NCBI GenBank assembly: GCA_963824705.1
Contig: CAWGQE010000003.1
Coordinates: forward strand, 1,178,001-1,242,000
Length of the DNA: 64,000 nucleotides
Source of the DNA: VRUE01 sp963824705
Lineage (GTDB): Bacteria > Actinomycetota > Thermoleophilia > Solirubrobacterales > 70-9
Direction: 5' to 3'
Part shown: in pieces, positions 17,822 to 27,830 of the stretch
How positions within the stretch are numbered: the first letter of the stretch is position 1
Layout: the number at the start of each line of letters is the position of its first letter
Made by a program: the position numbers and the translations under genes
The notes under the pieces: generated by a model
Database searches by the model: none
Told to the model about the DNA's origin: nothing
Seen by the model: the letters and a program-made list of their open reading frames with translations, nothing else

Positions 17822-18048
17822 ATGATCGCGACGATGCAGGCGGTCCAACTTCTGGAAAGCGCTCAGTGGGAAGCAGCGCGAGACGCCTTCGAAGCTGCGC
17901 TGCGCGAGGAGGAGGAGGCCCCCGACGCGCACGATGGGCTCGGCCAGGCGCTTTGGTTCCTCGGTCAGGTCGAGGAGGGCATCGCGGCCCGTGAGCGAGC
18001 CTTCGACGGCTTTCTCCGCGAAGGCCGTTGCGACGACGCCGCCCGCAC
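17822..18048 (+). pseudogene. N-terminal part of a TPR/LuxR-type regulator, broken by inversion
   Basis: The ATG at 17822 starts MIATMQAVQLLESAQWEAAR, then ALREEEEAPDAHDGLGQALW and GIAARERAFDGFLREGRCDD. This is the standard TPR-like opening of a common actinobacterial LuxR-family regulator. Homology ends near 18048. The expected next segment (WVSHQYLLGGRPSAARGWL) is found directly afterwards but on the opposite strand. The gene is therefore split by inversion and cannot be functional in this form. Confidence 0.7.
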
Positions 18049-18436
18049 CGGTGCAGGCAGCGATCAGATTGCAGTAGGCCTCCGCCAGCGTGTGAATGTT
18101 GCGGACCTGTCCGGCGGAGGCGGAGGCCATTGCCTCCTCGAGCAGCCCCATGCCCTCGACCACGCGACCGGCGCGGACCTCGGCCTGGCCCAGCAGGCTG
18201 AGCGCGAAGACCTCGAGGTCACCGGCTCCATGCTCGCGGGCGATCTCGAGCGCTCGCCGCGCATGCGCCGCGCACTCGTCGATGCTCTGCCCTTCGCGCG
18301 CGCGCTCGACCGCCACCCAGCCCCTGCCCTCACACTGCCTGTCCTCCAAGCCCCGCTCGGCCCGGGCCAGCCAACCCCGCGCGGCCGACGGACGGCCGCC
18401 GAGCAGGTACTGGTGGGAGACCCACGCGCTGGTGAG
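18049..18436 (-). pseudogene. Inverted middle segment of the same TPR/LuxR regulator
   Basis: Read on the minus strand from 18436 down: SAWVSHQYLLGGRPSAARGW, WVAVERAREGQSIDECAAHA, HGAGDLEVFALSLLGQAEVR, MGLLEEAMASASAGQV and LAEAYCNLIAACTGAG. This continues the domain whose beginning lies at 17822-18048 on the plus strand. The breakpoints carry a 6-bp inverted repeat, CGGTGC at 18049-18054 and GCACCG at 18436-18441. The C-terminal HTH expected in this family is missing, so deletion accompanied the inversion. Confidence 0.7.
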
Positions 18437-18660
18437 CACCGTAGAGCGCTTCCTCGACGTCGAGTTCGTTGCGATCTACTGGTAGCGGGCCCGCTGATTA
18501 GCTCGACTGCGCCGATTCGTCCTCGTGGGAGCCCCGGTTGCCGAACTTTCGTAGTCGACTGCGAAATCGCCCGGTGGATTGCCGTGGACTAGAGACCCGC
18601 TCTCTTGTGTAGGTGGAAGGGCCGGTAACAGCCGGTCGCCTGGCTACAAAGGAGATCAAC

Positions 18661-19761
18661 ATGCCGATCAAGCACCAACCTTGGCCCTCAGAGGATGACG
18701 GGACGCCGGAGATGCGGCTGCCCAAGTGGTACGGCTCCTCCTCGCCGCGACTCGCCACGTCCGGGCGAGGGCCGCATCGCAAGAAGGCATGGGAGCCGTA
18801 CGACGACGAGACCAAGCGCTTGATGCGCCTCTATGACGATATGTACCAGCTACAGGCGAGCGAGAAGGTGGTTCCGCTGCTTGAGGATTGGAAGTGGCGC
18901 GACAAGATGGAGACCGCCGCAGAGAAGCAGCACTACCTCGAACCCATGCTGGCCCGCGTGCGAAAGGCACCCGAGAAAAGCCAGAGCGAGTTCATCTTCC
19001 TGCTCCTCGTCTTCGAGGGCGTGCGGCGGGGGGTCGAGCGGCTGCTCTTGGACGTGCGTTCCGGGCTGGACGCGCCGTCTGAGGCGCCGGCAGCCTTCCG
19101 CCGGGAGGAGGCGAAACGCCTTGCTGAAATCGAGCGCGGGCGACTCGTCGACGTCACGCGACAGGCGATGTTCGAAGCCATCTACCGATTCCCGTCACCT
19201 CCTCCGAAGCATCTGTTCGGCTGGCTGCGGGAGACGGTTGCCCACTTCACCTTGAACTTCCTCCACGGCGAGTTGGCGGAAGTGCAGACCACCAAGCTCC
19301 GGGCTCAGGAGGCTGAGGCGATGCAGGCTTTCCTCCGGGGGTTCGAGGATGTCGACCCTCCGAAGTTGGGGGAAGGCAGCGGTTTCCGACAGTGGCATTT
19401 CGGCGTCCGCTGGCTGTACGAGCCCGTCGCCCAATACCTGAATCACTATGAGGTCCGCTCGGTATGTCGCACCGCAGTGGACCGATTGCCCCGCCGCCAG
19501 CGGGAGGTCATCGACGGCGAGTTCTACGCCGACCTCAAGCCAGCGGAGATCGCCGAGGCGCAGGGCGTGTCTCGCTCAACTGTCTACAACTCGAAGGCGC
19601 AGGCTCTCGCCAATCTTGGCAGCGACGATTCCTTCTTCATGGCTCTCCACGGCATGCAGCTCGTTCGCGACACCGAGCGCGCGGCCCAATTGAAGGAACG
19701 CTATCCGGACGGCCACATGAAAGACGGACGGCGCCGGGTGGTGATCGGGGAGGCTGCTTAG
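18661..19761 (+). CDS. Sigma-70-like factor / sigma region 4 protein
   Basis: The ATG at 18661 (MPIKHQPWPSEDD) is supported by AAAGGAGATCAAC just before it. About 366 aa. The C-terminal half holds a sigma region 4 type HTH: CRTAVDRLPRRQREVIDGEF, then LKPAEIAEAQGVSRSTVYNS. The middle part is helical and charged (RETVAHFTLNFLHGELAEVQ) and may represent a diverged region 2. It is longer than ECF factors, and its N-terminal 200 residues do not match a family I know. No anti-sigma gene is adjacent. It could be a phage-style or developmental sigma factor, or only a sigma-4 DNA-binding protein. Confidence 0.6.
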   Translation: MPIKHQPWPSEDDGTPEMRLPKWYGSSSPRLATSGRGPHRKKAWEPYDDETKRLMRLYDDMYQLQASEKVVPLLEDWKWRDKMETAAEKQHYLEPMLARVRKAPEKSQSEFIFLLLVFEGVRRGVERLLLDVRSGLDAPSEAPAAFRREEAKRLAEIERGRLVDVTRQAMFEAIYRFPSPPPKHLFGWLRETVAHFTLNFLHGELAEVQTTKLRAQEAEAMQAFLRGFEDVDPPKLGEGSGFRQWHFGVRWLYEPVAQYLNHYEVRSVCRTAVDRLPRRQREVIDGEFYADLKPAEIAEAQGVSRSTVYNSKAQALANLGSDDSFFMALHGMQLVRDTERAAQLKERYPDGHMKDGRRRVVIGEAA

Positions 19762-19793
19762 ACAATTTGGCGTTTGGCAAATAGTCGGGTGCG

Positions 19794-19967
19794 ATGGATG
19801 CCGAGTTCGACATTGCGCGGCTTGAACACAAGACCGCTGTCGTCCGCTATCGCACGGTCCGACTCGAAGTCCAAGCGCGAAAAATTCAGCTTGCAATCGC
19901 TTTCTTTAGCTTCGGCTCGGCAGTGCTCGGGGTGTTCGGAGCGCTGCTGATCGTCACGAGGGTCTAG
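19794..19967 (+). CDS. Small single-helix membrane protein (57 aa)
   Basis: Starts MDAEFDIARLEHK, continues with a basic amphipathic part (YRTVRLEVQARKI) and one membrane helix (IAFFSFGSAVLGVFGALLIV), and ends TRV. The lower GC and sensible codon use support coding. It follows the sigma-like gene by 32 bp on the same strand and may be co-transcribed. No homologue is recognised. A role as a membrane anchor or as a modulator of the sigma-like factor is speculation. Confidence 0.45.
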   Translation: MDAEFDIARLEHKTAVVRYRTVRLEVQARKIQLAIAFFSFGSAVLGVFGALLIVTRV

Positions 19968-20036
19968 GCACTGCCCACAAGTTTCAGTTGTCTAAGGGGT
20001 GGCCGCTGCGCCGTTGAGACGGCGGCAACACGATGC

Positions 20037-20828
20037 TCAGCGCTTCGTGGCCAGGAAGAGGTAGCGGTTGAGGCTGAAGAAGTAATCGCCGCTGCGGGAG
20101 AAGCGGTCCAGGTCCTCCCTCCACGCAATGGCGTCGGCTTCGGTGAGCCCTTGCCGGCCGGGGACGTAGTCGGCGATCAGCTCGGCCATCCCCTCGCTGT
20201 AGGTGTTGTGGTTGCTGCGCAGGTTGAGGATAGGTACGACCCGGCAGAACTTGAGCGTCAAGCCTGCCTCCCCCAGCAGGCCGATCAGCCTGCGTGGCAG
20301 GTGCGGATCGATCAGATGCTCGCCCCAGGCGTCCAGTACGCGCCGCATGCGCGAGGGATCGCCACAGTGCCAGACGATCGAATCCCAGTCGGTGTCGAGT
20401 ACCACCGCGCGGCCCCCCGGATGCAACACACGGGCAAGCTCCGAAAGTGCCGCCGCGATGTCCTCCACGTACTCATAGACCTGGGTGGAGACGACGGCGT
20501 CAAAGCTCTTATCTGCGCAGGGCAGCGCACACGCGTCGGCGTGTTCGAAGCGCAGCTCGCCATTACCTGTCGAGCCAAGACGAGCCGCGGCGATCGCCAG
20601 CATGGCCTCGCTGATGTCGGTGCCCAAGACGGCGCCATTCGGTGCGGCGCTGGCGGCCAACTCGGCCGCGAGGAAGCCCGGGCCCGCCCCGATGTCGAGC
20701 ACCCGCTCGCCCGGCTTGACCTCGAGCGCATCGCGCACCGCCTGGCGCTGGGCGACGACATCGGGCGTGCTGTAGATCGCCTCGATCCGTCGTGATTCCT
20801 CCTCGTCGAATTGAAGCGTGGAGCTCAT
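20037..20828 (-). CDS. SAM-dependent methyltransferase (class I, type 11)
   Basis: 263 aa. Motif I is VLDIGAGPGFLAAELAA, followed by GAVLGTDISEAMLAIAAARL, FEHADACALPCADKSFDAVV and LARVLHPGGRAVVLDTDWDS, all in the order of the Rossmann methyltransferase fold. The C-terminal part resembles sugar- or polyketide-modifying enzymes but does not fix the substrate. It is the last gene of a minus-strand run TetR, glycosyltransferase, P450, methyltransferase, 107 bp after the P450. It therefore probably tailors the same small molecule. Confidence 0.85.
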   Translation of the reverse strand: MSSTLQFDEEESRRIEAIYSTPDVVAQRQAVRDALEVKPGERVLDIGAGPGFLAAELAASAAPNGAVLGTDISEAMLAIAAARLGSTGNGELRFEHADACALPCADKSFDAVVSTQVYEYVEDIAAALSELARVLHPGGRAVVLDTDWDSIVWHCGDPSRMRRVLDAWGEHLIDPHLPRRLIGLLGEAGLTLKFCRVVPILNLRSNHNTYSEGMAELIADYVPGRQGLTEADAIAWREDLDRFSRSGDYFFSLNRYLFLATKR

Positions 20829-20934
20829 TGCAGAAAAACTGTACTGGCGTGACCTTTGGGAAACCTTTGAGGCACGCCTCCCGCTTTGCTTGAGGTTGTT
20901 CCCTGGAGTAGCTGGTTTGAATCCGCCAGCCCAA

Positions 20935-22095
20935 TCAAGCCAGATGAACAGGCAAAACCGCGATCCCCTGCAAGGTGTTGTTGCGGATTCGTGGCGGATC
21001 CTCGACGGTTTCGATTGTCTCGACGTTCGAGATCAGCGCTCGAAGCAGCGCTTGCATCTCCAACTTCGCGAGGTGGATGCCGATGCAGGTATGCGGTCCG
21101 TTGCCCCAGCCCAGGTTGCCCCCCGGCGGGCGGTCAAGGTCGAAATGGGTGGGGTCTGGGTAGCGGCGCTCGTCCATGTTCGCCGAGCCGAAGAGCATCG
21201 CGACACGATCGCCGGCCCGAAGGTTGACGCCGCCGACCTCGGCGTCACGACTTACGCGGCGGGTGAAGCAACGGACCGGCGAGGACATGCGCACCGCCTC
21301 TACGACCGCCGCGGGAATCAGCGCCGGGTCTTGGCGGAGGCGCTGCCAGGCGTCCGGATTGCGGCCCAGCAGCCAGAGCATGTGGGTGGTGGAGAGAATC
21401 GTCGTGTCCAGGCCTGGGGCGACGAAGTCCATGATCATCATCCGCGCTTCGAATTTCCCGATCTCACCGCGGTCAGCGGCGTCGAACACGCTCGCCGCCC
21501 AGCTTCCCGGTACAAGATGTGCGCGTTTCAGCCGCAGCATGTGGACGAACAGGCCGATTGAGCTCCAACCGGCACGCCACCAGCGACGGTTGAACGGGCC
21601 AAGCTGGTCGAAGGCCGACGTGGCCCAGTCCAGCAGTTGATCGCTGGAGACGCGGAGGCCGATCAAGTCGGCCACGACCCTGACGGGTAGGCCGCTGGAG
21701 AAGTCCCGTACGGCGTCGAACTCGCCAACGCCGACCAGGCTTTTGACGAGTGCGTCGGCTTCTTCATCGAGGCGCTCGGCGGTTGGAGCGAGCGCTTTCG
21801 CGCCGAGGGAGTCGCATCTGGACCTGGCGGCGGATGGCGTGTGTCTTGCCGTTGCTGAACAGAATGGACTTGCGCCCGGTGAGGTTGATGAGTGAGTTCG
21901 CGGCAACGCCGTGATCGCTGGTGAACAGCTCCTCGTCCCGCAGTGCCGCGCGCACGTCCTCGTACCGTCCCATTGCCCAGATCCGGTTCCGGGGCAGCCG
22001 TACGACCGGCCCAGCGTCGCGAATCCTTTGGAACGCGGCCGCCGAATCCTCGACGACGCTGTCCCCGTAGAGATCGATGTCGACTGTCGGCTTCA
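20935..22095 (-). pseudogene. Cytochrome P450, one frameshift
   Basis: The start MKPTVDIDLYGDSVVED at 22095 and the body lie in two frames that switch near 21820-21835, between HAIRRQVQM and DSLGAKALAPTAERL. All P450 landmarks are intact after the shift: I-helix VAPGLDTTILS, ExxR in VEAVRMSSPVRC, NMDERRYPDP, and heme loop GWGNGPHTCIGIHLAKLEM with the cysteine. Restoring one base gives a normal enzyme of about 386 aa. The lesion may be an assembly indel, because the gene next to it has similar breaks. Confidence 0.8.
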
Positions 22096-23341
22096 TCGCT
22101 CGGCGCCGAGTCGCCTGGCGCTCAGGCGCCAGCAGGCCCTCAAGCGCCGATGCCGCTGCCTCCGCGCCTCCGGCCCGCCCGAAGGCGTCGCGAACCCGCT
22201 CGGCGCCCTCCCGGCAGGCGATCGCCCCCTCGACTGCGCTGCGCAGCCGGTCGGGGCGGAGGCGCTTGGCCGGCAGCAGCGTGCCGCCGCCGCAGTGCTC
22301 GACCCGGCGCGCCACCTCGAACTGGTCGCGCATGAACGGGACCGCGCAGACCGGCACTCCGGCGGCCAGCGCCTTCTGGGTGGTGCCCATGCCGCCGTGG
22401 GAGATCACGGCGGCGGCCCGGCGCAGGATCGGACCGTGGGGGAGATAGCGCTCGACCCTGGCGTTTGGCCGGAACGTCGAAGTCGCCCGGGTCGTGCGCG
22501 GCCGTGGTGGCGACGATCGCATAGGGCCGACCGGCGAAAGCCTCGAGCGCGCTTCGGATCAGCTCCGCGTCGTCCTGGAACTCGGTCGAGGCCGTGACCA
22601 GGATGATCGGACGCTCCTCGGCGGCCAGCCACTCGGGCTCGGGGCCGGGCGGCTCCCACAGGGCCGGGCCGACGAGCCGCACGTTCTCGCGGCCACTCGC
22701 GCGGGTATTCGAAGGGTTCCGCCGAGAACTGGATCAGCAGTGGGGCGACAGACATAGAGGTCTTCGATGCCGTCGAATGCCGGCAGGCCAAGGTCCGCCC
22801 GATGGGAGTTGTGGCTGCGCAAGAACGAGCGGAAGGCAAGCGGCTTGAGTGCGGTCAGACCGGCGTCCCGAAGGCGCGCGAGCTGACTCGTCGAAGGGGC
22901 AAAGCCGGGGCCAAAAACGGGAACGCCTCGAGCTGGCCCGGGATGTGGATGCGGCATGTAATGAGCCCACGGCACTCCGGAGGCCTCGGCCACCACAGCG
23001 GCGCCCGTGGCATTGGTGTCGACCCAGATCAGGTCCGGACACTCTGCCTCGATCGCTGCTTGCAGGTAGGGGATCTCGTAGCGCGCCCGCTTGGCAAAGG
23101 TGTCACATGCCGACACGAGGGCGCCAATCGACGTGCGCGTCTTCCAGTCCTCGAGCGGTATCGCCTCGATGCGCGGATCGATCGGTGCCGCGGAGAGGCC
23201 GAGCCGCTCGATTGCGGGCACGCTGTCACTCGCGGTGCGGAAGACGACGTCGTGTCCGCGATCGCGCAGGGCGATCGAGGTGGGGACCGGCGGGTAGGCG
23301 TGGCCCGACCCGGGACAGGTGTAGACCAGCACGCGTGCCAT
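22096..23341 (-). pseudogene. MGT/UGT-type glycosyltransferase with several frameshifts
   Basis: The N-terminal half is in one frame from the ATG at 23341 (MARVLVYTCPGSGHAYPPVP, then SIALRDRGHDVVFRTASDSV), and the coding then hops through other frames near 22755, 22690 and 22475. The C-terminal signature of macrolide-type GT1 enzymes is clear: ISHGGMGTTQKALAAGVPVC, then PFMRDQFEVARRVEHCGGG. The enzyme would move a sugar from a nucleotide donor to a small hydrophobic acceptor. As written, the last frame runs without a stop into the P450 start at 22095. In the repaired frame the stop would overlap that ATG. It starts 1 bp inside the TetR stop, so the two are coupled. Confidence 0.75.
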
Positions 23342-23946
23342 CAGCCAGCTCCCGTCAGCGCGTCGACCATTTGCACGATCGCCGCTTCGGTGCGGCGGCG
23401 CGACAGCTTCATGTCGAGTCGAATCAGCTTCCAGGTCAGGAGGTCGGTGGCGACGATCAGCTGGATTACGAGCTGCTCCCTACGGGCGCCCCGCAGCGAT
23501 CTCAGGCTCGGCTTGAAGATCCGCTCGACCCATTCCCGGTGAAATTTCCGCCCCTCGTCGGTCATCGCGCGGACGGCCGGGAACCGATCCTCCTCGGCGA
23601 GGAGGTGGAGGATGCGGTTGCCTTCGGCGTCGTAGTGATCGAGCAGATTGCGGATCGCGCCCGCGTGATCGCCGACGGGGGCCTCGTCACGTGACTCGAC
23701 CATGCGACCGCCCCAGTCTTCCAGCACGGCCGCGAACAAGTCCTCCTTGCGGCCGAAATGCGCGATCAGGGTGGGGACGGTTACTCCGGCAACCTCAGCG
23801 ACCTCGGCAAGCGTCACCTCGTCGTAGGACTGGGACAGGAATCGCTCCAACGCCACCTCGCGGATCCGCTCGGCCGTCTTTTCGGAGCGTTGCGCCCGGA
23901 CCTTCATCCGGTACTGCCGCTTCTCTGTTGCCGCCGTCTCTGTCAT
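23341..23946 (-). CDS. TetR-family regulator of the glycosyltransferase-P450 operon
   Basis: 201 aa with a TetR N-terminus: ERIREVALERFLSQSYDEVT, then EVAGVTVPTLIAHFGRKEDL. It is the first gene of the minus-strand run and its stop overlaps the glycosyltransferase start by 1 bp. An inverted repeat touching its start codon (23946-23972) is the likely operator. It would act as an autorepressor relieved by the compound modified or detoxified by the operon. Confidence 0.87.
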   Translation of the reverse strand: MTETAATEKRQYRMKVRAQRSEKTAERIREVALERFLSQSYDEVTLAEVAEVAGVTVPTLIAHFGRKEDLFAAVLEDWGGRMVESRDEAPVGDHAGAIRNLLDHYDAEGNRILHLLAEEDRFPAVRAMTDEGRKFHREWVERIFKPSLRSLRGARREQLVIQLIVATDLLTWKLIRLDMKLSRRRTEAAIVQMVDALTGAG

Positions 23947-23972
23947 TTCGCTTATATATAACTATAGCGAAA
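23946..23972. promoter_or_regulatory. Candidate TetR operator over the operon promoter
   Basis: TTTCGCT-N13-AGCGAAA, with AT-rich centre TATATATAACTAT that could serve as the -10 region. It overlaps the first base of the regulator gene. Confidence 0.6.
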
Positions 23973-24169
23973 GTAAGAGGCAAATGACCTCTGGGGTCGC
24001 GAATGTTTGGCAGGGCTGCGCGATGTATCTCGCCTGGGAAGTTGTGGGGCTCCTCGCAGGGACCGCAGCCGGAATCAAGGCCTCGGTGGTCACATTTTCT
24101 TCTAAGCGAGATCCTGCGCGAGCTTGATCGTAGCCTCGGGTTTCGAGGCTCTTTAGTGAATGCGAGAAG

Positions 24170-27100
24170 ATGGCGGGCATGGACGGGGTTGCGATCGTCG
24201 TTTTCAGCGACTTGGTGGACTCGACCGCCCTGCTTGCGAGGTTGGGAGACGATCGCATGGAGCGGGTGCGCCGCGCTCACGTCGAAGATGTCGCCCGCGA
24301 GGTTAAGGGTGGCGGTGGGCGCGTGGTGAAGACTCTCGGCGACGGCACGATGGCGACCTTCGAAAGCGCGCTCGGAGCGTTGAGGGCCGCGGCCGGAATC
24401 CAAGCAGCGGTCGAGCGGCTCGACGGCGCCCAGGGCAAGATCGGAATCGCCGCTCGCGTGGGGGTCGCAGCCGGTGAGCCGATTGCCGACGGGGACGACC
24501 TACACGGGATGACGGTGGTGATCGCGAGCCGGCTCTGCTCCGCGGCAGGCACCGGCGAGGTGTTGGTTCAGGGAGTCGTGGAGTCACTGGTCGCGTCGCG
24601 TGACGGCGTCACGCTCGAAGCTGCGAGCGAGTACGAGCTGAAGGGAGTCCCGGACCCGGTCCTGGCTTCGAGGTTGATTTGGAAGGAGCTCGCGGGGAAT
24701 ACGGAAGCGGCTTCGGGGTTCGACATGAAGCAGACCCCGGCCCTCGGCAAAGGCACATCGATGGGCGATGAGGTGTTGTGCATCGGTCTCCTCGGGGCGT
24801 TCTCCATCAGCGTCGGCGACAACGTCATCGCCGACGACGCCTGGCGGCTGCGCAAGGCGAAGACGCTGATCAAGCTGCTCGCCCTCGCTCCCGAGCACCG
24901 CCTCCACGTCGACCAGGCCGTCGAGCTGCTGTGGGCGGGGCGGGACCCGGACTCCGCCCGCAACAACCTCCATCAGGCGATCTTCGCGGCCCGACGTGCG
25001 CTTGACTCGATCGGGCTGGACGGCGGCCGCTACCTGGAGCTGCGCGAAGAACTGATCCTGCTCAGCCCCGAGGACCCGATCCGGATCGACGCGGTCGCCT
25101 TCGAAGAGCTCGCCGCTGCGGCGCGCGAGCAGGGCGAGCCCGGCGCCTACCGCGCGGCGCTCGAGGACTTCGACGCCGAGCTGTTGCCGGCTGACCGCTA
25201 CGAGGACTGGAGCCGGGAGCGGCGCGACTCGCTCGAAGAGCTCCGCCTCGCCCTGGAGGCTGAGCTGGCGGAGTTGGAGGAGCGCGACGAGCCTGAAGCG
25301 GCGGCCGGCCGCGGGCCCAAGCTGCCGTCACAGCTGACCAGCTTCGTCGGCCGCGAGCGCGAGCTGGCCGAGGCCGCGGCGCTGCTGCGCGACGCGAGGC
25401 TCCTCACCCTGACCGGGGCCGGCGGCTGCGGCAAGACCAGGCTGGCGCTGCAGCTTGCGGGGCAGCAGGCGGAGGATTTCTCCGACGGGGTCTGGCCGGT
25501 CGAGCTGGCGGCGCTCGGCGAGCCCGAGCTGGTCGGCCCGGCGGTCGCCCAGGCCCTGGACACCCGGCTCGCCTCCGACCGGGCGCCGGAGGTCGCCCTC
25601 GCCGCTCACATCGGCGACCGCCAGCAGCTGCTCCTGCTCGACAACTGCGAGCACCTGGTCGAGCCGATCGCCCACCTCGCCGAGGCCCTGCTCAGCCGCT
25701 GCCCGCACCTGACCGTGCTGGCGACCAGTCGCGAGCCGCTCCGCGTTCCCGGCGAGGTGACCTGGCGCGTGCCCTCGCTCTCCCTCCCCAAGCTGGTCGC
25801 CGGCGCGCCGGCGGTGGAGTCGCCGGCGGCGGAGTCGGTGCGGCTGTTCGCCGCCCGGGCCGCGCAGGCCGCCCCCGGATTCGAGCTCGGCGACGACAAC
25901 GCGGACGCCGTCGCCTCCCTTTGCCACCGTCTCGACGGGATGCCGCTGGCGATCGAGCTGGCGGCGGCGCAGGCGGCCGTTCTCACTCCGGCTCAGATCG
26001 TCGAGCGCCTCGACGACTCGCTCGACCTGCTCTCGGCCGGGGCCCGCACGGCGATGACCCGACAGCAGACGCTGCGGGCGACGCTCGCCTGGAGCTTCGA
26101 CCTGCTCGACGCCTCCGAGCAGGTGCTGCTGCGCCGGCTCGCAGTGTTCGCCGGCGCCTTTGGGCTGGAGGCGGCGGAGGACGTCTGCGCCGAGGACCCG
26201 TTGCGGCGCAGCGAGGTCGTCGCCCTGCTGGGCAGGCTGATCGACAAGTCGCTGGTCCAGGTCGAAGGGGGATCCGGCGACCGTCGCTACCGGCTGCTGG
26301 AGACCGTGCGCCAGTACGCGGTCGAGCGTCTCGAGGAGGCTGGGGAACGGTCCGCCCTAGAGCGGCGCCATCGCGACTGGTACCTCGCGCTGGCCGAGAG
26401 CGACCCGACGCCGGCCGGCGAGCTGCCGGCCCGGATCACGCTGCGGGGCCTCGATCGGGAGCGCGACAACCTCCGCGCCGCCCTGGCCTCGGCGCTGGTC
26501 GCCGATCCTCAGGCGGCGCTGCGCCTTGCTGTCGCCCTCTGGCGTTTCTGGCTGATGCGCGGCTACCTCGCCGAGGGGTACCGCTGGCTCACCGCCGCCC
26601 TGGCCGCGGCGCCCGAGCCGACGGCGGTGCGCGCCCGCGCCCTGCTCGCCGCCTGCGTGATCGGGCTGCGCCGCGGCGTCCACGGGCGGATCCACGAGTT
26701 CGCGGCCGAGAGCGTGGCGATCTTCCGCGAGCTCGAGGATCGGGCCGGGATGTTCGACGCGGTCGAGGTCTCGGCGGCCTACCGGGTGATCGTCAGTCCC
26801 GCGCAGGACGTCGAGCTGCTCGTGCGCGAACACGAGGCGCTGGTCGCCGACGACCTGCCGGCCGAGCGGCCGCCGATGTGGGCGGCGCACACGCGCGGCA
26901 TCGCCGCCTGGTTCCGGCGCGAATACGGCCCCGCACGGGAGCAGCTGGAAGCCGCGCTGGAGCACGCCGGCGCTCTGGCCACCGAGCCGCGCCCGGCGCT
27001 CTGGCCGCTCAGCTACGGGATGATCTCGGTCGAGCCCGAGACCGGCTACCCGCTCCTCGCTGCACGAGGACACCACGATCGTCGCCCGCCGCGTGGGCGG

Positions 27101-27762
27101 CGCCGCGGCCGCCGCCCACATCCTCGTCAACCTCGCCGCGGTGGATCGCGCCGAGGCCGATTTCGCCCACGCGGAGGAGCTGATCGAGGAGAGCCTCGCC
27201 CGCTTCGAGCAGCTCGGCGACCAGCAGGGCGAGGCCTTCGCGCTCAACGCCTTCGGCAACCTGGCCCGCTCCGGCGGCGACTTCGAACGAGGCCGGTCGC
27301 TGCTCGAGCGCAGCCTCGCCCTGCGGCAGGAGATCGGCGACCGCCGCGGCGCCGGGATCACCCTCGGCTGCCTGGCGATGCTCCTGGCCCGCTCCGGCGA
27401 CGCGGACGGCGCCCGCATCTCGGCCGGGCAGAGCCGGACCTGGTTCGCCGAGAACGACGACCTGATCGGCCTCGGCGCCGCCGAGCTGAGCCTGGCGACC
27501 GTGGCGCTCTGCGCCGGCGATCGCGCCGATGCCCGGGCTCACCTCGAGGCCGCCGCCGCGGTCTTCGGAGGGATCGGGACGACCCACCAGGAGGGGTGGG
27601 CGCTGGCTGTGCTGGCGGCGATCTGCGCGGAGGACGGCGAGGCGGCGATGGGGCGCCGCTGGCTGGACCGGGCGAGCCGGCACTTCGAGCTGCTCGAGCG
27701 GCGACGCCGGCATCGCCTACTGCCGGAAGCTGGAGGCTAAGACGCTGCAAAGTGGGTGCTAA
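24170..27762 (+). CDS. Cyclase-SARP-NB-ARC-TPR signalling ATPase (frameshifted near its end)
   Basis: Domains in order: class III nucleotidyl cyclase homology domain (about 5-170; FSDLVDST and KTLGDGTMATF hold the two metal-binding aspartates); SARP-type transcriptional activator with BTAD (about 200-375; GLLGAFSISVGDN, WRLRKAKTLIKLLAL); STAND/NB-ARC-like ATPase (about 383-700; Walker A GAGGCGKT near 414-421, Walker B LLLLDNCEHLVE); TPR-like tail. The original frame is lost near 27060 (after SVEPETGYPLL) and resumes as VARRVGGAAAAAHILVNLAA. A second shift near 27700 would let the protein end GDAGIAYCRKLEAKTLQSGC at 27762. Restored length is about 1195 aa. It probably controls the flavin oxidase gene 68 bp downstream. 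Confidence 0.82.
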
Positions 27763-27830
27763 GAGGCGGCCCCTAGCCTCGCTGTGCGTCGTCAGGAGAG
27801 ACGCAGAAATCCCAACGAGAAGGAGCGGTC

